Below the pieces are notes generated by a model, which saw nothing but the letters and a program-made list of their open reading frames with translations, was not told where the DNA came from and did no database searches. Shown here piece after piece: positions 10,833 through 21,989 of a stretch of 64,000 nt of DNA (positions are counted from its first letter, which is position 1; each line of letters starts with the position of its first letter). The translations under genes and the position numbers were made by a program. This stretch comes from Impatiens glandulifera (lineage: Eukaryota; Streptophyta; Magnoliopsida; Ericales; Balsaminaceae), in contig NC_061862.1 of the NCBI RefSeq assembly GCF_907164915.1, positions 128,535,641 to 128,599,640 on the forward strand. The letters are read 5' to 3'.

Positions 10833-11411
10833 TAGATGCTCGTCGAAATCAAGAAGACGAAGAAGAGACTCAGATTAACATTGACGATTCTTCTTCCAGC
10901 GATTACCTTACATCTTCTTCAACAAATAGTTCGAACGGCGAAAGATCAAGAATGTCTAGAAAGAAGAAAGACGAAAATGATGTGCTAACGATGCGTAAGT
11001 CAGGTCATACAGGAGCGATTATATGTACTACTATTTTTAATGGTGGAAATTATATTGGTTGGAGTAGTGGAATGCAATTAGCGCTAGAAGCGAAATCAAA
11101 GTTAGGGTTTATTGATGGATCTTTAGTTGTACCAAAAGAATCAGAATTGTTTGATAAATGGCGAAAAATGAACTGTTTAGTCCGTTCTTGGATTCTGAAC
11201 ACTGTGTCGGATGAGATTAAATCAAACTATTCTTCCACAACCACATCGTTGGACTTATGGCTTGATATCAAAGAACGATATAAAGAAAACAACGGTCCAC
11301 AAGCTTATCAGATCCAGAAGGCCATTAGTAACCTGAGATAGGGTACATCAAGTCTTGAAAAATATTTTTCCAAGATCAAGAATCTCTGGGATGAATTGAT
11401 GGTCTTAGAAC
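10820..11411 (+). pseudogene. Element A gag, first part
   Basis: The ATG overlaps the LTR/PBS junction (MVSELDARRNQ). An acidic/Ser-rich leader is followed by the copia gag core: GGNYIGWSSGMQLALEAKSK, LGFIDGSL, and NGPQAYQIQKAISNLR, as in UBN2-type capsid domains. The frame meets TAG at 11339 where CAG (Gln) is expected, then reads on as GTSSLEKYFSKIKNLWDELM. At 11411 it is cut by insertion of element B; the remainder resumes at 44194. Gag forms the virus-like particle of the element. Confidence 0.8.
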
Positions 11412-11905
11412 TGTTGGGAATTTTGAAACGAATATTACTTTTATACTGTAATCTAGCAATGTGAGATGGGTAAATGCACAGGTTATCCAAGTCTAAAACA
11501 GAAGATCAAGCACAAAACAAAATAACACCAGATTTACGTGAAAAACCCTCTCAACCTGGAGGGTAAAAAACCATGGGGCCAACCAGCAAATTTCACTATA
11601 AACAAGAAACATATACAAATGTTCTTCTCAACTTAAACCCAAAGTTGAGGTATACAAACAGAGAAAACCAATTTCATTCAAACTTAATCTAGTCTAAATA
11701 TAAGACAACAAGAGATTAGAACATGAAGGTGAAAATGTAAGAGATCTACTTCTCCTTCTCATCTTCTTCCTTTGTTTCTTCTCCTCTATTTCTTCTCTTC
11801 TTTGTAAAATGTATTCTCTCTCTAGAAGTGATAGAATGAGAAACATTCTTAGGTTTTTCTCATTTAATTAACTGCCTGATTGGCCTAGACCCAAAAGGCC
11901 CAACA
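11412..11905 (-). repeat. Element B 3' LTR
   Basis: 494-bp LTR beginning TGTTGGGAATTTTGAAACG on the plus strand and ending GGCCCAACA. Its sequence matches the split copy at 33444-33508 plus 43764-44193. The purine tract lies just to its right, as required for a minus-strand element. Confidence 0.9.
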
Positions 11906-11952
11906 ATCTCCCCCTCCATCCCATAGAGAGAGGTACACCAATCTTCAAGTCA

Positions 11953-13365
11953 TCACTTAGTATTCATGCTGACAAGCCGACAACAGAGCTCGAGCTTGTC
12001 TTTTGGAACAATCTTCGTAAACATGTCTGATGGGTTCTTATCCGTGTGGATTTTCTTCAACTTCATCTGCTGGTTTTCTATTACATCTCTTAACCAATGA
12101 AACCTCACATAAATATGCTTACTTCTGGAATGATATGTAGCATTCTTGCTCAAATTTATGGCACTCTGGCTATCACAGAAAACAATTGCATCTTCTTGTT
12201 GTATACCAAGCTCTAGGAGAAATCTAATCATCCATAATAACTCCTTACCAACTTCAGTTGTTGCAATGTATTCTTCTTCTGTTGTTGATAAAGCCACACA
12301 TTTCTTCAACTTGGATTGCCATGACACGGCTCCCCCTGCAAAAGTAAACACATAACCCGAAGTGGATTTTCTGTGATCTATATCTCCAGCCATATCAGCA
12401 TCTGTGTAACCTTCTAACACAGTTTCATCATTTCCAAAACTCAAACACAAATTGGATGTGCCTCTTAGATATCTAAGAATCCACTTCACTACTTCCCAAT
12501 GTTGTTTTCCTGGATTAGAGAAGAACCTACTTACAACACCGACTGCATGCGCTATATCTGGCCTAGTGCAAACCATTGCATACATCAAACTCCCCACAAC
12601 TGAGGAGTATGGAACATTTGACATTTCATCATTTTCTTTCTCTGTTGATGGACACATCTTCTTGCTCAATTTAAAATGTCTAGGAAGTGGACAACTTACT
12701 TCATTTGCTCCTTGCATGTTGAATCTTTCAAGCACCCTTTCAATGTACTTCTCTTGTGACAACCAAAGTCTCTTAGCCTTTATGTCACGAGTAATCTGCA
12801 TTCCCAATATCTGACGTGCTTGGCCCATGTTCTTCATATCAAATGTCCTGGACATCTCCTTCTTCAACATCGCTATTTTCTCAGCATTATGTCCTACAAT
12901 CAACATATCATCAACATAAAGTAAAAGGATCAGAAACATTCCATTATAAAATCTTTTGAAGTAAACACACGGATCTACCTTGGTTCTCTAGTACCCATGA
13001 CTCATCATAAAAGAGTCAAAATTCTTGTACCACTGTCTCGGAGTTTGTTTCAAACCGTATAGACTTTTCTTCAATTTGCAAACCATGTTCTTCTTTTCTT
13101 TCACTTCAAAACCTTCTGGTTGCACCATGTAGATCTCTTCTTCGAAGTTACCATGAAGAAATGCAGTTTTTACATCAAGTTGCTCAAGCTCAAGGTCTAA
13201 GTTAGCTACTAGACCTAACACTGTACGAATGGAATTCATCTTTACCACTGGTGAGAAAATCTCCTCAAAGTGATGCCCTATTTTTGTCCAAAACCCTTTA
13301 CAATAAGTCGAGCTTGAACACCCATCTTCATCTCTCTTTAGCTTGAACACCCATTTGTTTCTCAA
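11953..13365 (-). pseudogene. Element B reverse transcriptase and RNase H
   Basis: The first half (13365-12988) carries FSPVVKMNSIRTVLGLVANL, QLDVKTAFLHGNFEEEIYM and SLYGLKQTPRQWY. A stop near 12988 separates it from the second half (12939-11953), which starts LLLYVDDMLIVG (catalytic YVDD). That half continues through WLSQEKYIERVLERFNM, VCTRPDIAHAVGVVS and RNase H motifs GYTDADMAGD, ALSTTEEEYIA and FCDSQSAINLS, and ends DMFTKIVPKDKLELC. RT and RNase H copy the RNA genome to DNA in the particle. The catalytic motifs are intact in the C-terminal half, but the polyprotein is broken. Confidence 0.9.
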
Positions 13366-14709
13366 TGCCTATCGGCCCTTAGAAGTTCCACCAGCTCATA
13401 TGTGTCCATTTCTTGCAATGACTTCATCTCATATTTCATTGCATTTTGCCACTTAACTTTGTCTTTATGAACTTGTGCCTCCTGAAAACATTTTAGTTCT
13501 CCTTCTTCTATCAATAGAATATACTCTGAAAAAGGGTACCTTTTAGAAGGTTGGTGCTCTCTCTTAGACCTTCTTAATGGAGGCTCTTCTGGCTCCTCTT
13601 GATGATGTTGCTCCCCTACTCAAGAACATCATAAACAGTCTCATCATCATTACTATCATTCATGTCAGAGGTTTTCTCAGTGACTTCTTCATTATGTTCA
13701 TCTTCATCGGTTACTGTTGCTGTGCATGTGAAGGAATTGGTATGAGTTCTATGGACTCATCAACTCTCTCTGACTTCTCAATGATTTCTAGATTTATCCC
13801 ATTCTAACTCTCGAAGAACACAACATCTCTGCATCTAACAATTCTCTTCTTTTTTGGGTCCCATAATCTGTACTCAAATTCCTCATTTCCATACCCAAGG
13901 AAAATACATAGAATTGCTTTATAATCCAACTTGGATCTTTGCTCCTTTAAAATATGCACATATGTTTGCATCCAAACACCCTTAGATGCGAGTATGAAAT
14001 ATTCTTCTTAGACCATACACTTTCTGGTATTTCAAACTTCAAAGGTACAGAGGTTGACCTGTTTATGTGATAGCAAGTTGTGCTAACTGCTTATGCCCAA
14101 AACTGTTTTGGCAACTTTGTCATCTTCAACATGCATCTCACCTTTTCTACAATGGTGCGATTCATTCTCTCAGCCACACCATTGTGTTGTGGAGTTCCAG
14201 GCACTGTTTTCTCATATCGAATTCCATATTTTACACAATATACTTTAAACTCATTGGAAATATACTTTCCTCCGTTACAGAGCGAAGTCATTTCAGCTTA
14301 TTGTCTATCTCTCTTTCTACCATGACATGGAACTCTTGAAAGTAATTAAATACATGGTCTTTCGTTCTCATAAAATAAACCCACACCTTTCTAGATGCAT
14401 CATCAATAAATGTTATAAGTATCGATTGCCACCCAATGACTCCTCCTCAAAAGGACCACACACATCAGAATAAACAAAGTCCAGCACATTATGTTTCCTT
14501 TCTGATGTTTGAGTAAAAGAGACTTTGTGTTGCTTACCAAATAGGCAGTAGTCGCATAGATCTAGAACCTCATCTTTAGTTGAGGGGATGTGAAGCTTCC
14601 TCACTAGAATTCGTAACCCTTTCTCACTCATGTGGCCGAGATGTTGATGCCACAGATTTAAAGAGCTTTCAGCTTGTACTGCATACAACCCATTCTTGAG
14701 TATCTTCAA
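13366..14709 (-). pseudogene. Element B GAG-pre-integrase and integrase
   Basis: The HHCC zinc-binding region reads LWHQHLGHMSEKG...CDYCLFGKQHKVSF, followed by the first catalytic Asp in VYSDVCGP. In the segment 14291-14091 the second Asp position (family SDNGGEY) reads SLCNGGKY, so this catalytic Asp is Cys. The third catalytic residue is kept in NGVAERMNRT. The C-terminal part (14090-13366) is riddled with stops. Integrase inserts element DNA; this copy could not. Confidence 0.8.
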
Positions 14710-14715
14710 ATGGTT

Positions 14716-15002
14716 TCAGTATAAGGAGTGCCATGACTTCCCTTTTACTACAATCATTGATCCCTTACTGAGCTTCCATTTTCCACTACCAAGATAATGC
14801 TTGAATCCATCTTTGTCCAATGCATCACCTGATATCAAGTTTAGACGCAAATCAGGAATATGTCGCACATCTTTAAGTGTTAACTGATATCCTAGCTCTG
14901 TCTGCAAACAAATATCACCAATACCCACAATGCTTGAGTGACTAGTATTACCCATCTTCACTGTACCAAGATCTCCAGCCTTGTAAGTCGTGAAGAACTC
15001 TC
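14716..15002 (-). pseudogene. Element B protease, C-terminal side
   Basis: Continues the protease domain cut by element C: REFFTTYKAGDLG, VKMGNTSHSSIVGIGDICLQ, LKDVRHIPDLRLNLISG. The other half, with the active site, is at 32474-32600. The insertion of C falls within the codons just after the active site, at a GAGAG target on the minus strand. Confidence 0.85.
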
Positions 15003-16193
15003 TGTTAGGATCGGGGACGCTCTTGGAGGACCGGGGTGTTTCCGGTTTCTAGAAGGGTGGCCGCTTACAACACGCAACACACTTTGGTGATAGTCTGGTT
15101 AGAGACTATGACCGTTCTCAGCATTTCGCAAACTGTCAGACTCTTGAACCGGGTACAAAGGCGGAAATGTTTGTTTCAGTCTGAAGCAACGTATGCGACT
15201 TAGATGATGTTTAGGAGGAGTCGGTTTTAGAAATATGAGTGGACCGGTTTTTGATCTAAGGAGTAAGATTGTCTTGGTTTGTGGTTAGGTTAAGTGAATA
15301 AGCCGGGAATAAAAGAAATGACACGAGACAAGATTTTTTTATGGATGTTCGGAGCAAACCCTCCTACGTCACCCCTTCTTCTCAGGTTATGAGAAGGATC
15401 TCCACTAACTTTCAAGTTTACAACAATTACACTGCCGATCGAGCCTTAACTTACTACTCGCCGGTTAAACCAACTCACTCTTGATGTAATACAATAACAC
15501 AACACAACAATAGCTTTCGGTAAATGATACAAAGATTTTGGATCGCGCGTGAGATTTCTTTATCTCTCTAAGATTTTCGTAACTTGTCATTAATGAGGTC
15601 GCTTCGTCTTCCTTTTATAGTGAAGAGTCTTCCAACGGTCACTTTATTCTCTCACCGTGGGATTGGTAAATTCAGAGTCACGACGGTGCAGAGAGGTTGC
15701 TTGCACGTTTCACCTTCCTAACACTTGGAAAGCATGCAAATACTCCTCAAGTAAAGATGACGTAGCCAGTTTGCAGATTCGAACACGTGTCAGGCATGCA
15801 CCCTCCGGCTGTCGAGGTCGGATCAGTAAATATTCATTATTTTTATCGCATGCTTCTGATCGGATCTTATCTTCTTTTATTTCTCCGAGACACGTCTATT
15901 TCGTCATATTACGTCATCTTTGTAGCTTTTAGTTTCCGGTTGACTCTTACATAGTATAGTCCGGTTGGGATGTAGACTTTTCTTTGCTAGCTGGTCCCTT
16001 GAGAATGTTGAAACCGGTTTCCCTTGATCTTGACTTGATCACTTGGAACTGGATTTCTTTGAAGTGTTCTTCAGCCGGTTTATGCGGCTCCAGCCAGTTT
16101 ATGCAATTCGATTTGTTCCTGCACATAGAAGTTAATAGTTGTTTTGTTTTCTGGCCGGTTCCAAAAATTAACTTTACTTAATTTTTTTTATCA
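15003..16193 (-). repeat. Element C 3' LTR
   Basis: 1191-bp LTR, TGTTAGGATCGG...TTTTATCA on the plus strand. On the minus strand a TATA box (CTATAAAAGG) lies at 15611-15620, about 570 bp into the LTR, which places the U3/R border near 15590. The LTR end is fixed by the outermost LTR of the array, which stops at the same point next to the target duplication. Confidence 0.85.
15611..15620 (-). promoter_or_regulatory. LTR promoter TATA box of element C
   Basis: CTATAAAAGG on the minus strand, repeated at the equivalent place in the LTRs of the right-hand array (for example near 28309-28318). It is the likely promoter for genomic RNA. Confidence 0.6.
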
Positions 16194-16374
16194 ATTTCTC
16201 CCTTTTTGATTATTTAGAATAAATATTCAAAACTTGTAATGTATGGCCGGTTTGAAAATTAACTTACTTAATTTTTCTATCAATTTCTCCCTTTTTGATT
16301 ATTTAGAATAATTATTCAAAACTTGTAATGTATGGCTGGTTTGAAAAATCTGTTTAACAATTTCTCCCTATTTG
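16194..16374 (-). promoter_or_regulatory. Three tandem polypurine tracts of element C
   Basis: CAAAAAGGGAGAAAT on the minus strand at 16208-16194, repeated at 16297-16283 and, with one change, at 16374-16360. The repeat units are 89 and 77 bp. The first unit even ends in a copy of the LTR terminus (TTTTTCTATCA). The leftmost tract abuts the 3' LTR and is the functional PPT. Multiple PPTs are a described Sirevirus feature. Confidence 0.75.
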
Positions 16375-16523
16375 ATGTATTTCTGTTTAAGAAAAATTTC
16401 AAAACATATTTTGATTTTTCAAAGGATGTTTAGTGAAATAAGTACTTTAAAATATGATAAAAGGTGATTGAGTTCTGAAATAAAACCAAACACAGATAAA
16501 TTGTTCATCAGAAAGAAAATAAA

Positions 16524-19459
16524 CTAAGGATTGGATGATCCCCCCTTTTCATTTTCTTTCTCCTTCCGCTTCCTTTCTTCTTCTTCCCTCGCCTTCCATT
16601 CCCTCTCTCTTCGTTCAGTATCGAATTGCCATCCGGTACATACACTTGAGATGCCGGGAGTTCGTTTGCCGAATCTAAAACCGCCACTTACTGGTCTTGG
16701 TGGGCGAGACGGTTGAGCAACAATCGGCCTGGTACTTGGAATTGCAATTGAATATTTGACTGCTTTCTTCTTTCGCCGGTTAAGTTGTTTGATATTCTCT
16801 TCTTCTTCTTCGTCAAGAGGTTCCTCGTTTAGTCCGACCGGTTGAATTTCTCCTAGACCGCTTCGTTCCGCCAGCTTTATTACAGCCGCAACCGCTTTTC
16901 GTTTGTTCTTATTCCTTGTTTTCATAGAGTGCGAGGCTTGAGCCGGTGTGGATTCTTGTAGGGCGGATTTTTCTTCATCATTGCATTTCTTGGCAAACTC
17001 ATGATCTTTGTCTTCAATTTCCTTCCTTAACCGTTCCCTCTCCTTTTCTTCGTCTTGAAGTTTCTTGACAGTTTCGGCATCAGAACTAATCTGCGCTTGA
17101 GTTTTGTTGACTTGAAGTTTGGACAGCTCCTCAATCTGAGCGGCCATGGCCTGCATCATGTCTATCAAAGGAGCGGTTGCGATTTGAACGGATTCGGAGA
17201 TCATTGACTTAATTGATGTTTGCAAGGTTTCATCTATCATCGACTTGATCGATGTTTGAGTGGTGTTGGCAATTTCAGATTGAATGGATGCCCGGATAGT
17301 TTCTGTCAAATTGGTTTCAACGGTTGCAATCTTCTCATCGGTAGCAATGTTGTACTTGTGAAGACAATAGATGATTGTACCAACCATTATTTCCTTTACT
17401 TGCTCAAGTTCCGGAGTCTTATCAGTCTGTGGAGGGGCACTGCTCCGGTTTTTTTCTGTTTTGGAGGACTCTCCGGTAACAAAGAAGGGTTTGCTTTGAT
17501 AGAGATCGACATGAGTTAAGACGTGTTTTCATTCGTCCTTCCATTCTGCTTTGAGCCGGTCAACACTTTGAATGAGTTTATTACGCACCGTGTGAAACCG
17601 CTCAAACATTATTGACTCCATTGGAGTTAGTGTTGCCCCTTCTGCCTCTCTCAAGGCATCTTCTACTGCATGTAGCCGTGCGTATTCATGTATCGCCAAA
17701 GTTTTGGTGTATGCGGTTTGAATAACGTCGGTACCTGTTAGCTTGAGAGCCTCTTCTTCTAATTCCAACAGTTTCTCCTAGTGCTTGTTGCCGCTCATAT
17801 CGGGGATCATGTCTGATAGCTTTGTTTCACAACGTAGCTTGACCCATAAGTGGTATGATGAGGCCATCTCTTCAGCTTCTTTGTTCATGTTTAGAAGGAA
17901 CTTCTGATACATCTCCTCCTCTTCTTCTGCTGAAATGGGGACCTCAGCTTCGGTTACAATCTCAGCTTGTGAACCGGTTTGCAATGCACTTTTTCCTTTT
18001 GCCTAAGAATCCTCAATTAGGACTTCTTTTCCTTTGCTAACCTGAGATGGACCTTCAGGTAAGATTGTTGAATCGACTGGCCCGTATTGAGCCGATTGGA
18101 GCGTTGTTTCGGTTCGAACGTATTTGTTCCCCGCCGAACCGGATGGTTCTTTTTCTTCAATATTTCCCTCCTAAGCCGGAGGGATGATGTTCTCAGTGTT
18201 GGCCGTTTCTTCGACCGGATGGATTTCATTCTGACCGGGTATCTCAACCTGATCAGTTGGCTTGAGAAGACTTGTTACGTCGTCTTCGGTTTCATGATGT
18301 AGAGTTTGGACCACGTCCACTATAATCTCTGAGGTTCTTAAACCTACTTCAACCATTATTTCATTGAGTTTCTTGTTCGGGGACTTGGAGTTTTCAGAAT
18401 GAATACTAACCTCTTCTGCCTCCTTCGATGCTGACTTGGTTTCTTGGATCCCCGAGGGTTCAGTTTGCCTTGATGATGGAGAGTCGACTGGAATGGGATG
18501 GACTGTGTTGATGGGAGTGGGCTGAAAGATGTCTGCGGTTCTTTTTGGTGAATGATCCGAGGAGAGAGTTTCTCGGAGTCTGCCGATTTGTTGGAGCTCT
18601 TCTTCGCGGACGTCTTACTCCTTTCCTTTTTCTTCTGAGAAGCCTCGGCTTGAACCGCCTTCCCTATGGGATCTTCTTGTTTCGAACTTTCACCAGCCGG
18701 TGCGGATGAGCTGGTTCCTTTTGATGACTTTGTTCTGGAGGACTTTGGCCTAGCCGCTTTAGCAGTTTTCTTCCTCATTTGCTCAGAGTTAAGAACATTG
18801 GCGGATGGAAGCGGTTCACCTTCACCGAGTTCCACATTAAGGACTTAAGAATCTTCACTATTTGCATTGCATAGGCCTGAACCCGGCCATCCTTCTTTAC
18901 CACCATTTCCCAAAACTGTTCGAATAGAACGGTTCCCCAATCGATCTTGTCACTACGGACAATCGCCATCATCATCTTCAACTTCAGCTTGGTTAGGTTA
19001 TCGATGTTTCCTCCTCTACCCTGAAGTGATCTTGAGATTATGTTTAGCAGCCATTTGAACTCTGGCTTGAGTTTGTTCTTCCGGCTTGAGTGAGTTACTA
19101 GATCCTTGTCGTCAGTCGATACAATTAACCGGACCGCGTTGGATTCTGCGTCTGTCAAACTTGTTTTGAAGTCCAGCACGATATTTGGCAAACCGAGTGC
19201 TTCAGAAAAGATCTCCTCCGTGATGTTAACCGCTCTACCGTTCACGGTAGCGGAGACCGTCCTCTTCGTTAGAGTCGCTGTCGCCAGAAACTCCATAACT
19301 TCCGTCGGGTGCACGATGAATGGACCAAACAAATACGTTTCTAATCCTGAATCCCTTAGCGATTGCAGCACGGCCTTGTTCTCTTTCGCAGCGTGTTCGT
19401 CCGATGTCGCTGAAATCGACCTGCAACATGTATTGAAAGGGTGTTTTAACTAGATCCAT
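16524..19459 (-). pseudogene. Element C accessory gene 3 (long form), broken
   Basis: Starts at ATG 19459 (MDLVKTPFQYMLQVDFSDI), 116-124 bp after a TATA box. One frameshift near 19410 leads into a globular domain (LRDSGLETYLFGPFIV..., ALGLPN) homologous to accessory ORFs 1 and 2. This is followed by a Lys/Ser-rich tract (18835-18400), an acidic stretch, coiled coils (17980-17530, 17300-17000), a basic KNKRKAV segment and a C-terminal ERREREWKAREEEE region ending GGSSNP. From 18356 to 16524 one frame runs with four stops. Original length was about 980 residues. No signal peptide or membrane segment is visible, so an envelope role is not supported. I do not know its function; the layout suggests a nucleic-acid or chromatin-associated protein. 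Confidence 0.7.
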
Positions 19460-19574
19460 GATGATTTTGTGAATGAAGAAGATGAAGAACAACGATGATC
19501 GGAAGTCAGAGAGATTTTAAAGATTTTAAAATTTTAAAGAGCGAAAGCTTGTGTAGAAAATGGACTGTTTTGAA

Positions 19575-19583
19575 CTTATATAG
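19575..19583 (-). promoter_or_regulatory. TATA box before accessory gene 3
   Basis: CTATATAAG on the minus strand, 116-124 bp upstream of the ATG at 19459. The same octamer at nearly the same distance precedes element D's accessory gene. Confidence 0.55.
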
Positions 19584-19966
19584 GAGGCGGTTTTGAGCGG
19601 TTAGAAGGTGAACCGTCACTTGGTTATGTTTTTGGCGCCAACTTTCCCTCCAAAAGTTACTGCAGTAACTTTCGGCGGTAAATGCGGAGAATACTATGGG
19701 CAGTAATTTATGCGTGGTAAAAACCGTGGGGGGTAAGTTTTCGAACTTTATTTGTGATCTTGATTTACCGGAAGCTTATTAACCGGAAGTTTCATTTAAC
19801 ATGGAGTCCTTTGTTTATTCAGATCAAAACCAGAAAGAAATGTAATGTGAAAAACCGGAGACTTTTAGAAATGGGAAATTTTATGGATGAATCCAAGACA
19901 TAGAATAATGAAGTGGTTTTCCGGTCGTAAAACACAATGACCAGAAAACCATAAAATACAAATAGA

Positions 19967-20728
19967 TTAAACTAGATCGATCCAATCCCCATCGATCATT
20001 CTGACAAGCCATTTGTTCACGGTGTTGTCGGGTGTTCGTTCCTCAATCCTCGATATCCATCTATCTAGCATGGATAAAGTTAGGGTGTTGGCCGGTCCGA
20101 CAGGAACACCGGGCCCGAGGTTGCGGCGATGATCCTCCAAAAATCGAGTGATTTGTGGAGCGAAACCGATCCTTCCCCTTGGAGCGGTGATGAGCTTCTT
20201 CAAATTTGTGAAGAGGTAGGAAGCCCAATTGATGGGCGATTTTCGGACGATGACTATCATGATGTCGAAAGCCTCTGGGTTATAGTTTTGGTTGGGCATT
20301 CGGCCCATGATAGACCGCTGAACCAAGTCATGAAAGACTTGGTATTGAGGAGCGAGGTTGTCCTTATCCCCGTGGTCGGCGACCAGTTCGATGGAGGAGG
20401 AGAAGATATAGGCGTAGTCTTCCTTAGCCGGGAAGAACGGCGTTGGGAAGTCTGAGAATCCTTCGGTTGGAAGGTCGAAGAATAGAGCAAAGTGTTCTTC
20501 GGTAAGCCAAAGAAATTTCCCGTTAATGATGGTCTGAATGCTACCATCATTAAGAATATGCCCGTTGTTGAAGAACTCGTAGACCTCATCTTCGAGAATG
20601 GTGTCTGATCCTTCAAGAAATTCTTGTAGCCCCGATTCTACGATCGGTTGGAATATGCTTTCGTGAAACCGGGCATTTCTTATTTCTTGGAAGTTAACTA
20701 TGATTGTGTTTCGTAGTTCAGCATTCAT
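19967..20728 (-). CDS. Element C accessory ORF 2 (plant transposon-protein domain)
   Basis: Intact 253-residue frame from ATG 20728 (MNAELRNTIIVNFQEIRN). The same frame is open upstream to a TTG, but the ATG after the TATA box is preferred. Motifs shared with ORFs 1 and 3 and with element D: a xxSGLxxFL motif (ESGLQEFL), a VxEFF motif (EVYEFFNN), a FxLPTEG motif (FDLPTEG), a region ending MIVIVRKSPINWASYLFTNL, then PQITRFL. This resembles the uncharacterised 'putative plant transposon protein' domain found beside plant retroelements. It lies between ORF 1 and the long gene 3, all in the same direction as pol. It has no transmembrane segment. Its function is unknown. Confidence 0.7.
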   Translation of the reverse strand: MNAELRNTIIVNFQEIRNARFHESIFQPIVESGLQEFLEGSDTILEDEVYEFFNNGHILNDGSIQTIINGKFLWLTEEHFALFFDLPTEGFSDFPTPFFPAKEDYAYIFSSSIELVADHGDKDNLAPQYQVFHDLVQRSIMGRMPNQNYNPEAFDIMIVIVRKSPINWASYLFTNLKKLITAPRGRIGFAPQITRFLEDHRRNLGPGVPVGPANTLTLSMLDRWISRIEERTPDNTVNKWLVRMIDGDWIDLV

Positions 20729-20830
20729 TTTGGAGAAGAAAGAGATTGAGAATCGAACAGAGTTCTTTGAACTTTCAAGCTTAGAGAGAGAAGAGTATTG
20801 AAAGTGTGTTTGAAGAGGAGGGATTAAGTC

Positions 20831-20842
20831 CCCTTTTATAGC
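20831..20842 (-). promoter_or_regulatory. TATA box before accessory ORF 2
   Basis: CTATAAAAGGGG on the minus strand, 103-114 bp upstream of the ATG at 20728. Confidence 0.55.
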
Positions 20843-21164
20843 GTGAGCGGTTGGATGCATTAAATGAGAATATTTTGAAAAATCAGACCGTTTATGTCTG
20901 GTCATAAATGCCTTATCAATTTTCAAGAGGATAAGGGTATGTCTAGTCTAATCGGATCAGGCATGCTTCTTGAAAGCGAATATTTCTGTTTCCAAGAGTG
21001 ATTTGATTTGTTTTGATACGGCGAATTTAATGTTGGTTATTTACTTTAGGATTTCTTTGTTTTTGATTGAGGAAGGAAGAAATGGTCTTCATTAATGCAA
21101 AGTACTAAACCGGTAGTACAACAAAATTACCGGCTTGGGAAAGGATAAAGGAGATGAGGAAGAG

Positions 21165-21902
21165 TTAAACGTTTGATGACCCGGCCGCTTGATTCCTCTT
21201 GGCCTTAGTTGCTTCCCACCGGTCGATCAGCTCTTGGATTCTCTCCTTCGTTAGCACGTGCTTCGGATGGAGAGTGACGAAAAGTCCGGAGTGGATATCC
21301 AGACTAGCACAGAAACTGCTTAGCTGAGGTGCATAGCCGGTTTTGTTTGAGAGAATCAAATTCTTCAGGTTACTGAAGATGATCCAGGACCAGTTTACCG
21401 GTGTCCCAACCGTAACGGCAATCATCATCTCGAAGAGCCTTTGGGTGTAGTAGTAGCTCTTCTCTCTACCCAGATCAGACTTTCCCAGAATCTCACATAG
21501 AAGCTGGTACTTGTGAGAGAGTTGGCTTTTAGCACCCCAGGGTCTAACCGGGATGTCAGAGTTGGAGAACCGATGACACATTTCCTCAATGATCACCGGG
21601 GAGTAGGTTAGATCGGTTACCCCTTCAGTGGGCAAACCGTAGTATTCAGCGAAATCCGTCTCGCTGAATAGAAAGGACTGACCGTAAACTCGTGCAACGA
21701 TTATGTCTCGGTGCACTTCCTTTGCAATCTGGAAGAATTCATCGACTACTAGGTAGTCGAGGATGAATCTGTTTTCCAGAAATCCTCTTAGCCCGCTTCT
21801 TTCAACGGCTAAGAACATTTCTTTGACATCGTGATCTTCGTATTGATAAATCGAGTTGAAATCAGCCAAGAGAATTTTCTTTGCGAGTGGGTCGGAGTTC
21901 AT
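21165..21902 (-). CDS. Element C accessory ORF 1 (plant transposon-protein domain)
   Basis: Intact 245-residue frame from ATG 21902 (MNSDPLAKKILLADFNS). It shares the domain of ORFs 2 and 3: ERSGLRGFLENRF, VVDEFFQIAKEV, YYGLPTEGVTDL, FEMMIAVTVGTPVNWSWIIF, GYAPQLSSFCASL. It ends WEATKAKRNQAAGSSNV. It is the accessory ORF nearest to pol and sits about 0.7 kb after RNase H. Two of C's three accessory frames stay open while its gag-pol is broken. Function unknown; the known family name only marks association with transposons. Confidence 0.7.
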   Translation of the reverse strand: MNSDPLAKKILLADFNSIYQYEDHDVKEMFLAVERSGLRGFLENRFILDYLVVDEFFQIAKEVHRDIIVARVYGQSFLFSETDFAEYYGLPTEGVTDLTYSPVIIEEMCHRFSNSDIPVRPWGAKSQLSHKYQLLCEILGKSDLGREKSYYYTQRLFEMMIAVTVGTPVNWSWIIFSNLKNLILSNKTGYAPQLSSFCASLDIHSGLFVTLHPKHVLTKERIQELIDRWEATKAKRNQAAGSSNV

Positions 21903-21980
21903 GTTCTTGAGGTAGTTTAAGCTCAAGATAGTTTTGTGAATAGTAGATTTTTGTGAACAGTTGTGAAAATTTGAGGGTTG

Positions 21981-21989
21981 TTTATATAG
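21981..21989 (-). promoter_or_regulatory. TATA box before accessory ORF 1
   Basis: CTATATAAA on the minus strand, 79-87 bp upstream of the ATG at 21902. Confidence 0.5.

Noticed and set aside
13577..14339. Plus-strand ORFs 13577-13807 and 14067-14339
   Set aside because: Antisense shadows of element B integrase, whose motifs are clear on the minus strand.
15657..15932. Repeated ~91-residue plus-strand ORF in each C LTR (also 28355, 29646, 30928)
   Set aside because: It recurs because the LTR recurs; it is antisense to the LTR and has no recognisable domain, and array copies differ by substitutions without sign of coding constraint.
16531..20455. Plus-strand ORFs within element C (for example 18087-18302, 19106-19453, 20129-20455)
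   Set aside because: They lie opposite minus-strand accessory genes whose domains are conserved between C and D; no family resemblance on the plus strand.
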